NCBI GenBank assembly: GCA_013812395.1
Contig: JACCTL010000119.1
Span: 1 to 37,391, forward strand
From: Euzebyaceae bacterium
GTDB lineage: Bacteria; Actinomycetota; Nitriliruptoria; Euzebyales; Egibacteraceae
Length of the DNA: 37,391 nucleotides
Direction: 5' to 3'
Shown here: positions 16,024 to 23,288 of the stretch, one piece after another
Position numbering within the stretch: position 1 is the stretch's first letter
How the letters are laid out: each line of letters opens with the position of its first letter
The notes under the pieces: generated by a model
Seen by the model: the letters and a program-made list of their open reading frames with translations, nothing else
The model's database searches: none
Told to the model about the DNA's origin: nothing
Program-made: the position numbers and the translations under genes

Positions 16024-17993
16024 TGTGCACCGCCGTGCAGCACGAGGTTGCCGGCCGCGTCGACCTCGGCGACGTCGTCGGGTCCGAGCAACGTGGTGCT
16101 GTCGGGCTGTTCCACCAGCGCGGGACCGGTCAGGCGCTCACCGGCGGACAGGCCGGCGCGGTCGACCACGCGGGCGTCGACCTGTTCACCGCCGACGCCA
16201 ATGCGGCGCCGGCGCTCCGGCTGTGCCTCGCCCTGGTCCCAGTCGCGCGGAGCCTCCGGCAGGACAGGGTCACCCTCCACCACGACTCGCAACGTCACCA
16301 CCTCCACGGTCTCGTCGGGCATGGAGTAGCCGTAGGCCTCGCGGTGCGCCTCGTCGAGCAGCGCGGCGATGTCCGCGCCTGGGTTCAGGTCCAAGCGCAG
16401 CTCGTGGGATTGGCCGAGGTAGCGGCAGTCGACCAGCCGCCGCGCCCGCCCTTGCACGTGGGTCTTGGCCTCCTGTGCCAGTTCGTCGTAGACCCCGTCG
16501 AGGTCAGGTGGCCGGCCGTCGCGTGTCCAGCAGGCCATGACGGTGCGCGAGGCCTCGTGGCGCGGCGGCGCCAGCAGCAGGCCCAGCGCGGACAGGACAC
16601 CCGGCGCCGGCGGCACCAGCGCGGCAGTGCAGCCGAGCTCACTGGCGAGTGCCGCGGCGTGCAGGGGCCCCGCCCCTCCGTAGGCCACCAGCACCAGCCC
16701 GGCCGGGTCGACGCCCCGCTCGGTGCTCACCTTGCGCAGGGCCCGCGCCATGGTGGCGCGCACCACGGTGAGCACCCCTTCGGCGGCGGTCAGCGGGTCG
16801 TCGAAGCCCTCCAAGGTCTCCAGGGAGGCCACGGCGGCGGCGCGGTCGAGGGTGACCGCGGCGCCGCTGCCCAGCGCCCGGCCGTCGCCGAGATGGCCGA
16901 GGGCGGCATGCGCGTCGGTGACGGTCGGCTTCGTGCCACCGAACCCATAGCACGCAGGGCCGGGCCGGGCGCCCGCAGATCCAGGCCCTACCCGCAGGGC
17001 TCCGCCGGCGTCCACCCACGCCAGGGAGCCGCCGCCCGCGCCGACGCTATGGACCGCGACCGCTGGCGTGCGAAACGGCAGGCCCGCGATGGTGGCCTCG
17101 ACGGCGATCTCAGGTCGGCCGTGGCGCACCAGGCAGGTGTCGGTGGAGGTGCCGCCCATGTCGAAGGCGACAGCGTCACGATGGCCTGCCGCGGCGGCGA
17201 CCGCGGCGGCCGCCACCACCCCGGCCGCGGGGCCGGACAGCAAGGTGTGCACGGGGAACTCAGCGACGGTGGCCAGGTCGGCCACGCCACCGCCGGATGT
17301 CATGACGGTGACCTCGGTGCCTGGCAGCCGGTCGCGCAGCCCCGAAAGATACCGGCGCATCACCGGAGCAACGGCCGCGTTGAGCACGCAGGTGGAGGCT
17401 CGCTCGTACTCGCGCAACTCCGGCAGTAGCGCGCTGGAACGGGTGATCGGCACGTCCAGGCGCTTGGCCAGCGCCGCGCACAGCCGCTGTTCGTGTTCTG
17501 GGCCGGCATAGGCAAACAGCAGGCTGACCGCCACCGACTCGGGTTGCAGCGCGGCCACTGCCGCGACCAGACGGTCCACCTCGTCGTCGCTCAGCGCCAC
17601 CACCGCGCTGCCGTCGCCGGCGGTGCGCTCGACGACGGTCACCACGTGCTCACGATCGACCAGCGGCGCGGGCCGGACCACTGCCAGGTCGTACAACGAC
17701 GGCCGGTCCTGACGGGCGATCGTCAGCACGTCGCGAAACCCGTCGGTGGTTACCAGGACCGTCGTGGCGACGTTGCGTTCCAGCACGGCGTTGGTCGCGG
17801 TGGTGGTGCCGTGGGCGACTGTGGGCACGTCGGCGTCGGAGGCCGCGCGCAGCCCTTGCGCCAGCCCCTCGCCCTGGTCGTCCGGCGTGGTGGGCACTTT
17901 CACCGCCCGCAGGCGCCCGCCCCCGGTCACGACGACATCGGTGAAGGTGCCGCCGACATCGATGCCGGCGGCCGAACGACGGGAAGTCGGCAT
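16020..17993 (-). CDS. hyuA: Hydantoinase A / oxoprolinase subunit
   Basis: 657-residue HyuA-family protein of the ASKHA (actin/hexokinase-like) ATPase fold: GIDVGGTFTDVVV near the N-terminus, VAHGTTTATNAVLER, DMGGTSTDTCLV for nucleotide binding, and VAYGGAGPLHAAALASELG. It couples ATP use to ring opening together with HyuB. ATG 17993 is the start. No transporter or downstream hydrolase gene lies next to the pair, so whether this handles 5-oxoproline (glutathione-like turnover), hydantoins or another cyclic amide is open. The 105-nt divergent space to the small membrane protein gene contains one copy of a 16-nt motif repeated at 19388. Confidence 0.88.
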   Translation of the reverse strand: MPTSRRSAAGIDVGGTFTDVVVTGGGRLRAVKVPTTPDDQGEGLAQGLRAASDADVPTVAHGTTTATNAVLERNVATTVLVTTDGFRDVLTIARQDRPSLYDLAVVRPAPLVDREHVVTVVERTAGDGSAVVALSDDEVDRLVAAVAALQPESVAVSLLFAYAGPEHEQRLCAALAKRLDVPITRSSALLPELREYERASTCVLNAAVAPVMRRYLSGLRDRLPGTEVTVMTSGGGVADLATVAEFPVHTLLSGPAAGVVAAAAVAAAAGHRDAVAFDMGGTSTDTCLVRHGRPEIAVEATIAGLPFRTPAVAVHSVGAGGGSLAWVDAGGALRVGPGSAGARPGPACYGFGGTKPTVTDAHAALGHLGDGRALGSGAAVTLDRAAAVASLETLEGFDDPLTAAEGVLTVVRATMARALRKVSTERGVDPAGLVLVAYGGAGPLHAAALASELGCTAALVPPAPGVLSALGLLLAPPRHEASRTVMACWTRDGRPPDLDGVYDELAQEAKTHVQGRARRLVDCRYLGQSHELRLDLNPGADIAALLDEAHREAYGYSMPDETVEVVTLRVVVEGDPVLPEAPRDWDQGEAQPERRRRIGVGGEQVDARVVDRAGLSAGERLTGPALVEQPDSTTLLGPDDVAEVDAAGNLVLHGGAH

Positions 17994-18047
17994 GGCCGCG
18001 AGCCTAGCGATGGGGCGGTTTCCGCCGCCAAGGGCTGCGGGTACATA

Positions 18048-18063
18048 TGAACAGACGGTAACG
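18048..18063 (+). promoter_or_regulatory. 16-nt motif, copy 1
   Basis: tgaacagacggtaacg, 36 nt before the start of the small membrane protein. It matches 15 of 16 positions at 19388-19403, upstream of the anti-sigma-like gene. It may be a shared regulator site or promoter element; the function is inferred only from repetition and position. Confidence 0.4.
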
Positions 18064-18098
18064 AAGCAGCGAGACGGTCGACGGGGGAGAGGGTCCGC

Positions 18099-18389
18099 GT
18101 GGAATTCGATGTGGGTTTGGGGGCGGCGGCATTAGTGGTCGGATTCCCACTGCTGCTGCTCGGGTTCATCGGGTTCATGGGGCGGCTGGAGACGTGGATG
18201 CTCTTGCCCGCCGAGCGTGCCGCCGCCGTCGTGGAACTGCTCGAGCAAGTCGACGAGGCCGACGACCTGGAGCGCGCAGTCACCTCGATGATGGCGGGTG
18301 TTGCGCCGGCACAGGCCGTGCGCCGCCGCCGCCGCGATGCGTTGCGGTCGGCCCGTAGGCGCCGCAGCGCGACCGCGACCGCCGACTGA
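18099..18389 (+). CDS. Small single-span membrane protein, unknown function
   Basis: 96 residues starting at GTG 18099 with a strong purine-rich ribosome site (gggggagaggg, 18083-18093). One hydrophobic segment (about residues 5-28, LGAAALVVGFPLLLLGFIGF) is followed by an acidic helix (AERAAAVVELLEQVDEADDLE) and a very basic Arg-rich tail (RRRRRDALRSARRRRS). I do not recognise the family. The layout suggests an inner-membrane protein whose cytoplasmic tail could contact nucleic acid or acidic lipid heads; that is inference. lgt follows on the same strand about 100 nt later. Confidence 0.7.
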   Translation: MEFDVGLGAAALVVGFPLLLLGFIGFMGRLETWMLLPAERAAAVVELLEQVDEADDLERAVTSMMAGVAPAQAVRRRRRDALRSARRRRSATATAD

Positions 18390-18491
18390 CCCGTGAGCAG
18401 GTGAACAAGCCGCAGTGCCCCCACCAGAGCACTAGGCCAAAGCGAGCAGGCCGGGACCTACACTCGGCGTCCCCTCGACAGGAGTGCCGAC

Positions 18492-19427
18492 GTGCCCGTC
18501 CCGGCTGAGCTGGCCTGGCCGATCCTCGAGCGCATCCGCCTGGTGGGCGACCTCGCGATCTCACCCCATGGCATCTCAATCGCCGCCGGCGTCCTCATCG
18601 GCGCCCAACTGATGTTGCACCGTGCCCTGCGTCGCGGGGTCGCCCGTCGCGAGGTTCCAGACATCGAAGCCATCGTGCAGTCCTTGATCACCCGCACGAT
18701 CGTGGGCGGGATCCTTGGGGCGCGCTTCTTCTTCGTCGTCACCCACCTGGACCTGTTCGCAGATCCTCTCAGCTGGCTGCGGGTGTGGGAGGGCGGGCTG
18801 AGCCTGCTGGGCGGCATCACCGGCGCCGTGCTGGCCAACGTGCCCTTCGCGCTGCGTCGCCGCTTGTCGGTGCCACTGCTGCTGGACTCCGTGGCCCCTG
18901 GTCTGGCGCTGGGCATCTTCATCGGCCGCATCGGCGACCTGGTCATCGGCGAGCACCTCGGCGCGCCGACCAGCTTCGTGCTCGGCTGGCGCTGCAGCGG
19001 CGCGTACGGGGATCCGGCCGCGCCGTACCCGTTCCCGGGCGTTGGACCCACCACGGTGCAGGGCTGCTACGACGTGGCCCTCCACCAGACGGCGCTGTAC
19101 GACTTCTTGGCCGGTGGTGTCGTCCTGGCGATCCTGATACTGCTCGAGCGCCGCCCCCGCTTCGACGGCTTCTTCCTGGTGGCCTTCGCCGTGCTCTACG
19201 GCGGCGGGCGCTTCCTCAGCGACTTTGCGCGAGCCGCGGACAGGGATCTGATCGGCCCGCTGACCGGCAGTCAGGTCGGGGCTCTGTGCGCCATCGTTGC
19301 GGCGCTCATCTGGGTCGCGGTGCGGCGTCCCGGCCGCCGGCGGCCCTATGCCTGGCTGCCGCCAGATTTTCGGCATCCCTGGGATTCTGAACAGACCGTA
19401 ACGGAGACAGACGACATCCAGGCGTAG
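18492..19427 (+). CDS. lgt: Prolipoprotein diacylglyceryl transferase-like protein
   Basis: 311 residues with several hydrophobic segments and family motifs: ISPHGISIAAGVLIG near the N-terminus, GGLSLLGGITGA, GRIGDLVIGEHLG, LHQTALYDFLAGG and YGGGRFLSDFARA. Lgt transfers diacylglyceryl from phosphatidylglycerol to the lipobox cysteine of prelipoproteins. In the SxxHGG-type motif the His essential in E. coli Lgt is replaced by Leu (SLLGG), and the usual GRxGN is GRIGD, so this is a divergent form. The start is GTG 18492 with ACAGGAG at 18478-18484. The window does contain at least one likely lipoprotein substrate (the DUF3048 gene at 35398). The 3' end contains the second copy of the 16-nt motif. 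Confidence 0.85.
   Translation: MPVPAELAWPILERIRLVGDLAISPHGISIAAGVLIGAQLMLHRALRRGVARREVPDIEAIVQSLITRTIVGGILGARFFFVVTHLDLFADPLSWLRVWEGGLSLLGGITGAVLANVPFALRRRLSVPLLLDSVAPGLALGIFIGRIGDLVIGEHLGAPTSFVLGWRCSGAYGDPAAPYPFPGVGPTTVQGCYDVALHQTALYDFLAGGVVLAILILLERRPRFDGFFLVAFAVLYGGGRFLSDFARAADRDLIGPLTGSQVGALCAIVAALIWVAVRRPGRRRPYAWLPPDFRHPWDSEQTVTETDDIQA
19388..19403 (+). promoter_or_regulatory. 16-nt motif, copy 2
   Basis: tgaacagaccgtaacg, within the last codons of lgt and 54 nt before the start of the anti-sigma-like gene. A TAGGCT hexamer (19425-19430) between motif and start could be a -10 element, placing the motif at roughly -49 to -34. Confidence 0.4.
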
Positions 19428-19456
19428 GCTGTTCGGCCGAGTGGTCCGGAGGTATC

Positions 19457-20197
19457 GTGGCGCAGATGGACCGGGCTGACGGGCACCGCTACTTCGAGGG
19501 ACTGGCGGTTGCCCACGTGCTCGGCGGCCTGGACGACTCCGAGGGGCGCGTCTTTCGTGCTCACCTGCTGGACTGCGCCGATTGCCGCGCGCGGGTCGGG
19601 GAGTTGCGGGCCATCGCCCACGACCTGGCCGACGTCGAACGAGACGAGCACCGTGTCCGGGCGGCCCAGGTCATCGAAACCAAGCGCCGCGAGTCCGACG
19701 ACGCCGACGACGATCTCGAGGAGGCGCCCCCGGCCACCCGGGTGTCGCGCTTCACCGTGCTGGGGGGACTGTTGTTCCTGGTCGGGCTGTCGCTGTGGAA
19801 CTTCACGCTGCACGGCGAGATGACCCAGCTGGAAACCGACAACCGCAACCTGGTGCGCGCGGGGGTTGTGCGCGAGACCGGAACGTCGTGGCGCAGCGCG
19901 ATCACCGACGCCTCCGTGCAGGGCGTGGTCAAGGACGACGGCACGGATTTCGTCGTCAGTGTGGACGGCCTGGATCCCGAGCAGCGATACGGGCTGTACG
20001 TCAAGGACGAGAGCGGCACGACTGCGTATCGCTTCTACTTCGGCCCGTCCGAGGAGGGGCGGCTGTACCGGCTGTTCGCGCTGCCCGACGACGCTGATCG
20101 GCTACTGATCAGCGATCCCGAGGACACCGGCGACAGTCCTGCCGTGCCCGGCAGTGAGCCAAGCGGGGACACCGTCTTCGAGGCTAGCCGCCCCTGA
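19457..20197 (+). CDS. Membrane protein with zinc-finger anti-sigma domain (RskA-like)
   Basis: 246 residues. The N-terminal zf-HC2-type segment has H36, C40 and C43 (AHLLDCADCRARVGEL). An acidic linker follows (ESDDADDDLEEA), then one membrane segment (about 98-118, FTVLGGLLFLVGLSLW) and an extracytoplasmic domain with short coiled-coil start (MTQLETDNRNL) and a beta-rich RskA-like part (YGLYVKDESGTTAYRFYFG). This layout is that of anti-sigma factors that hold an ECF sigma factor at the membrane until proteolysis. No ECF sigma gene is adjacent, which is unusual. Start GTG 19457 has GGAGG at 19448-19452; ATG 19466 is an alternative. Confidence 0.8.
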   Translation: MAQMDRADGHRYFEGLAVAHVLGGLDDSEGRVFRAHLLDCADCRARVGELRAIAHDLADVERDEHRVRAAQVIETKRRESDDADDDLEEAPPATRVSRFTVLGGLLFLVGLSLWNFTLHGEMTQLETDNRNLVRAGVVRETGTSWRSAITDASVQGVVKDDGTDFVVSVDGLDPEQRYGLYVKDESGTTAYRFYFGPSEEGRLYRLFALPDDADRLLISDPEDTGDSPAVPGSEPSGDTVFEASRP

Positions 20198-20211
20198 GAC
20201 GGCCACTGCGC

Positions 20212-20231
20212 CGGCCAGACCACGCTGGCCG
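20212..20231 (+). terminator. Hairpin after the anti-sigma-like gene
   Basis: 7-bp stem cggccag (20212-20218) / ctggccg (20225-20231), loop accacg, 15 nt after the stop codon. There is no U-tract, so it is a weak intrinsic terminator at best. It separates the protein gene from tRNA-Val. Confidence 0.4.
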
Positions 20232-20248
20232 CGATGGGTGCCAGCGGC

Positions 20249-20254
20249 TATCCT
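20249..20254 (+). promoter_or_regulatory. -10-like hexamer for tRNA-Val
   Basis: TATCCT, 30 nt before the mature tRNA 5' end. The same string tatcctgcg occurs before thrS at 29841. No convincing -35 is visible. Confidence 0.3.
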
Positions 20255-20283
20255 GCGGCCCGGCGGCTGCTCGTCGCCATCCA

Positions 20284-20355
20284 GGGCTCGTAGCTCAGTG
20301 GGAGAGCGCTCGCTTCACACGCGAGAGGTCACAGGTTCAAAACCTGTCGGGCCCA
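20284..20355 (+). tRNA. tRNA-Val (anticodon CAC)
   Basis: 72-nt cloverleaf. Acceptor arm GGGCTCG / CGGGCCC with one G-T pair; D arm with GCTC / GAGC and loop AGTGGGA; anticodon stem CTCGC / GCGAG around loop TTCACAC (anticodon CAC at 20316-20318, reading GTG Val codons); 5-nt variable loop; T arm ACAGG / CCTGT with TTCAAAA. The discriminator is A20355; only CC of a CCA end follows. Its 3' 47 nt are duplicated at 21659, marking it as an integration target. Confidence 0.95.
20308..20354 (+). repeat. Attachment-site core within tRNA-Val (copy 1)
   Basis: 47 nt from the anticodon stem to the acceptor end, matching 43 of 47 positions at 21659-21705 with no gaps. A tRNA 3' half repeated in direct orientation a short distance away is the classic mark of site-specific integration into a tRNA gene. 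Confidence 0.6.
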
Positions 20356-20610
20356 CCGAACCGATCGGCGTACGAACCGTGCCCTCTCCTCGGGTGCATG
20401 GCACCCGGAAGGTGGGGGAGGACACGGTCGCGTCCGTTGACGCGTACTTCGTGATCAGGACTTGGAGCAAGGTCTTGCGTTCGCGCTCGGTCCGTTGTGG
20501 ATCGCCGCGAGGCACCTCTTGGCGGGTGTTGGCGATCTGTTGCGCCGTCCTCGGTCCGCCGCCCGCGCGTACGAGGCCGCCGCACCAGGTGGTCCAGGAC
20601 GGGCCGATCC
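20356..20610 (-). pseudogene. Probable C-terminal tail of a serine recombinase, decayed
   Basis: On the minus strand one frame reads PRTAQQIANTRQEVPRGDPQ then RTERERKTLLQVLITKYAST and SSPTFRVPC, while another frame over the same end gives HEVRVNGRDRVLP. This wording (GDP..RK.LLQ.LI...VRV..RD...PTFRVP) resembles, from memory, the end of large serine recombinases, which often stop next to the attachment site. The frame runs on into the antisense of tRNA-Val (GPTGFEPVTSRV, a meaningless read-through). No catalytic domain is present, and at least one frameshift is needed. It would be the remnant of the integrase of the element bounded by the tRNA repeats. Confidence 0.45.
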
Positions 20611-20671
20611 CGAAGGTAGAGCAGCTCGCGCGCCGGACCAGACCGCCGGGGTGTTCGCGTGCCGAGGTGTC

Positions 20672-21528
20672 TCATCCGATGATCGCCAGAGCCTGCAGCA
20701 CCTGGTCGGCAAGTGCCGCGTCCCCGGCGACCGTCGCCCTTTCGCGCGCTGCGTCGGCGTCGATGCCGTTGCTGAAGCGCCGCCAGGCGGTGTCCTGGTC
20801 GAGCACGACGGTGGCGGCTGGCGGGCTGGGCGGATGCTCGTGCAGCACCCAGGCGGCCTGCTCGCGGACTGCGTACCACTGGCCGCCCGCAGACCGGTGA
20901 CGTGCAGCAGCACCGAGGAGTCCACCACCGCGTCCGCGTCGCGCAGCGCGCGGGGCAGTGCGCGGGCGAAGGTGGCCAGCACCGGGTGCAGCAGGTGCGG
21001 CTGGACCAGGCCAGGCCGCCCAACGGCCTCACGAATTTGCTGCTGGTGGACCCAGCGCTCGGTGAACTCCCGGGCGACGTCCAGCCAGTTCGGCGCTGGC
21101 GCCTCACCCGCCCAGGACACCCGCTCGCCTGGCTCGAAGGGGTCCAACTCGGCCAGGTAGGCGTGCAGGGCTGGTCCGGTGGCGGCCAGCAGGTCGATGA
21201 GCACCGGGGTGCTGAGCCACCGCAGCTCGCGGACCCGGCGGGCATTGAGCGCGTCGAGGAACGCCACCAGCGACACGAAGTCCGTGGGGGACGGGAGCGG
21301 CACGGTGCCAGGGGGCGCATCGAAGCCGTCTCGACCGCGTGCCAGCTTGCTTAGGTCCCCGGCCAGCAGGTGCAGCGCGACGTCCTTTACGGGCCAACCC
21401 GCGCAGACCGTCGGCGACGACCACTCCGCGGGTGACAGCGAGCGCAGCATGCCCAGCAGCGCGACACGCTCGGCCGGGAACAGGTCGGCCACCAGCACCG
21501 GCGCGGCGCGATCAGGCAGGATCATCAC
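20672..21528 (-). pseudogene. MDMPI-family (mycothiol-dependent maleylpyruvate isomerase-like) protein, frameshifted
   Basis: From GTG 21528 (or ATG 21525) one frame gives a DinB/MDMPI N-terminal domain: VCAGWPVKDVALHLLAGDLS with the metal-binding His, and the helical region to VLLHVTG. The normal continuation is in another frame: GGQWYAVREQAAWVLHEHPP, TVVLDQDTAWRRFSNGID and GDAALADQVLQALAIIG, ending at TGA 20672-20674. One missing base near 20891-20892 (GGT-CT-GCG for an expected GGT-CCT-GCG) explains the break. All else looks intact, so this is either a recent mutation or a sequencing indel. The family includes mycothiol-dependent isomerases and transferases. It lies between the two tRNA-Val repeat copies. 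Confidence 0.7.
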
Positions 21529-21658
21529 CCGAGTAATAGACCATCCGCTTTGGACCCATTGCTGGATTCAATGGCGCATACAGCCTTGAAGGCCAGCGAT
21601 CGTCGGCGGCCGGAAGTGCGCACGGGCGCGGCTTGCCGGACGCAGGCGGACACGTTCC

Positions 21659-21705
21659 GCTCCCTTCACACGCGAAAGGTCATAGGTTCAAGACCTGTCG
21701 GGCCC
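21659..21705 (+). repeat. Attachment-site copy 2 (tRNA-Val 3' fragment)
   Basis: Matches tRNA-Val 20308-20354 with four substitutions and no indels. The anticodon loop TTCACAC and T arm survive, but there is no 5' half, so it is not a functional tRNA. The distance between the copies (1.35 kb) gives the size of what remains of the element. The substitutions show it is not very recent. Confidence 0.65.
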
Positions 21706-21707
21706 GG

Positions 21708-22060
21708 CAGGTCGCCGACGCGCTCCGCGACCGTCCTCATGTCGATCTCCTCGTAGCACCGAAGTTCTTCGCTGGCGCGAAAGCTGAAGCGGAAGCCGCC
21801 GGCACAAGTTGGGTCGACGAAACCGGTGCCGCCTCCATCCACCTGGACCCGCTGATCATCGTGTGCGGCCGACCACCCAAAAGCCGCCACGCCGAACCTT
21901 CGGCATCGCCCTGGACCCCAGCCACGTTCGCGGTGGATGAGGCTCTGCTGACCGGTACGGCCGGCACCGTCAAGGCCGTGTCCGAACGGACCGAGCTCGC
22001 GATCGGTACGGCCGCGCGTGCGCTGCGACAACTCCATGACGAGGGGTTACTCGAGGCCGG
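21708..22060 (+). pseudogene. AbiEi-like (winged-helix antitoxin type) fragment
   Basis: Open frame with HVDLLVAPKFFAGAKAEAEA, AGTSWVDETGAASIHLDPLI and a probable winged-helix segment AGTVKAVSERTELAIGTAARALRQLHDEGLL. The order (short nuclease-like or nucleotidyl-sensing N-part with a conserved DETG, then wHTH) is what I recall for actinobacterial AbiEi-family type IV antitoxins. The 5' end is cut at the tRNA-fragment repeat, so no proper start is present, and after about 22060 the frame dissolves into Arg/Gly-rich nonsense. Function is therefore lost. The linked AbiEii-like fragment supports the pairing. Confidence 0.4.
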
Positions 22061-22214
22061 GCCACGCGCGGCCGGCACGCCGGGGGCTTGTGGCCGCCGC
22101 GAGGGAGGCCGACCTCGAGCCGGCCTCCGGCGGTCGGCTGACTCTTCGACCCTTCCCCTTGGCGGCCACCGCAAGCATGAGCCAGCCGGTCGACAACGAA
22201 CCCGGCATGTGGTG

Positions 22215-22833
22215 CGTCGCGTGGCCCACCACTGCGGAGGTACCCCGGAGTTCGTACCGCGCGGAGGTTTCGTCCCCGACCTGCTGTGCTCCCGGTCTGA
22301 CGAGACGCACGCGGGTACCACCGACATCGACGTGCAGGTCGATCTCGAGATCCCGCAAGGGTCGGTCCACACCGCTCGGCTCGAGCGGGCGCTCCGCAAC
22401 GCCGAGTTCGAGCCTGATGATGCTCGGGCCTGGCGCTGGGAGATCCGCGCGAGCGATGCCCACGCCGTGGTCAAGTTCGAACTGCTCGCCGACCAAGACG
22501 ACCTGCCCGGATCCCAGCCCAGCCACCTACCGCGAACGGCGTGCGCCCAAGGACCTCTATGACGTTGCCTTCGTGGTGCTCAACAACGACGCCATCGGAA
22601 GCGCAGGCGCAGTGAGTCACGTCAGCAACCTGCTGGACGACCTCCGGCCATTCCAAATCGCGCTGATGGAGTTACGCCCGGCCTTCGAGCACGTCACGGA
22701 TTTCGGCCCCCGCGCCTACGCCGACCAGCTGCTTCTAAACCATCCCGATCGGGACCTCGAAGAGGCTAAGGCTGACGCCATGGTCGCCGTGCGGCGGTTC
22801 TGCGACCGGCTCGTGGAACACGTGGAGCGGTGA
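22215..22833 (+). pseudogene. AbiEii-like nucleotidyltransferase toxin, decayed
   Basis: First part (to about 22515): FVPRGGFVPDLLCS, then GTTDIDVQVDLEI, TARLERALRNAEFEPD and AVVKFELLADQDD, which fits the nucleotidyltransferase core (GG...D.D) of AbiEii/AbiGii-type toxins. The C-terminal part is in another frame: YRERRAPKDLYDVAFVVLNN, then a helical tail to DRLVEHVER at 22833. Usual members have about 70 further residues between these parts, so there has been a deletion as well as a frameshift. Together with the preceding fragment this looks like a dead type IV toxin-antitoxin or phage-defence module. Confidence 0.55.
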
Positions 22834-22865
22834 GCATCCTGCAAGTTGATGACGCGCCTTGCAAT

Positions 22866-23288
22866 TCAGCCGATCGAGGCGGTCATGAGGCCAACCGAGG
22901 CCGCAGCGTTCAGCAGTGCGCGGTCACCGGCCACGACGACCAGGTCGGTGTCGCCCGCCCGATCAGCGGCCGCCAAATGGACGGCGTCGTAGCCGCGCAG
23001 CCCATGCACTTCGGCGAACTCACCGGCGCGTCGGGCAAGCTCGTCGTCGATCTGCACGACGTCCACTTGCGGGTAGCGATCGTCCAGGGCGCCGACCGCC
23101 GCTCGAAGCTGTGGGGCGGTGAGCCTGCCGACCCGGTGGGCCTGTGCAGTGGCGGCGCGCGCCTCGGGATACAGCAGGCGAACGCTGACGATGCGGATCG
23201 CTTCGTCCCACAGCCGTCGGGCATCGTCCGAGCTGGGTTCGTCGATGAGCAGCGGCACGATCGCTGAGGTATCGAAGTAGGCGTTCAC
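22866..23288 (-). CDS. vapC: VapC-type PIN-domain toxin
   Basis: 140-residue PIN domain: D6 in AYFDTSAIVPLL, the acidic residue in YPEARAA, and D-rich GYDAVHLAAA and LVVVAGDRALLNAA near the end give the usual acidic metal site. Such toxins are endoribonucleases, often acting on tRNA or rRNA. It starts with GTG 23288, overlapping the antitoxin stop by 4 nt (GTGA), so the pair is translationally coupled. All key residues are present and no frame damage is seen, unlike the neighbouring accessory genes. Confidence 0.88.
   Translation of the reverse strand: MNAYFDTSAIVPLLIDEPSSDDARRLWDEAIRIVSVRLLYPEARAATAQAHRVGRLTAPQLRAAVGALDDRYPQVDVVQIDDELARRAGEFAEVHGLRGYDAVHLAAADRAGDTDLVVVAGDRALLNAAASVGLMTASIG

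Noticed and set aside
14278-16329. 683-residue plus-strand ORF opposite the LCP and hyuB genes
   Set aside because: Composition typical of antisense reading of high-GC genes; both opposite-strand genes have full motif support.
20284-22037. Peptides ending GPTGFEPVTSRV and GPTGLEPMTFRV on the minus strand
   Set aside because: These are antisense translations of the tRNA-Val T arm and its duplicate, a known source of false protein tails.
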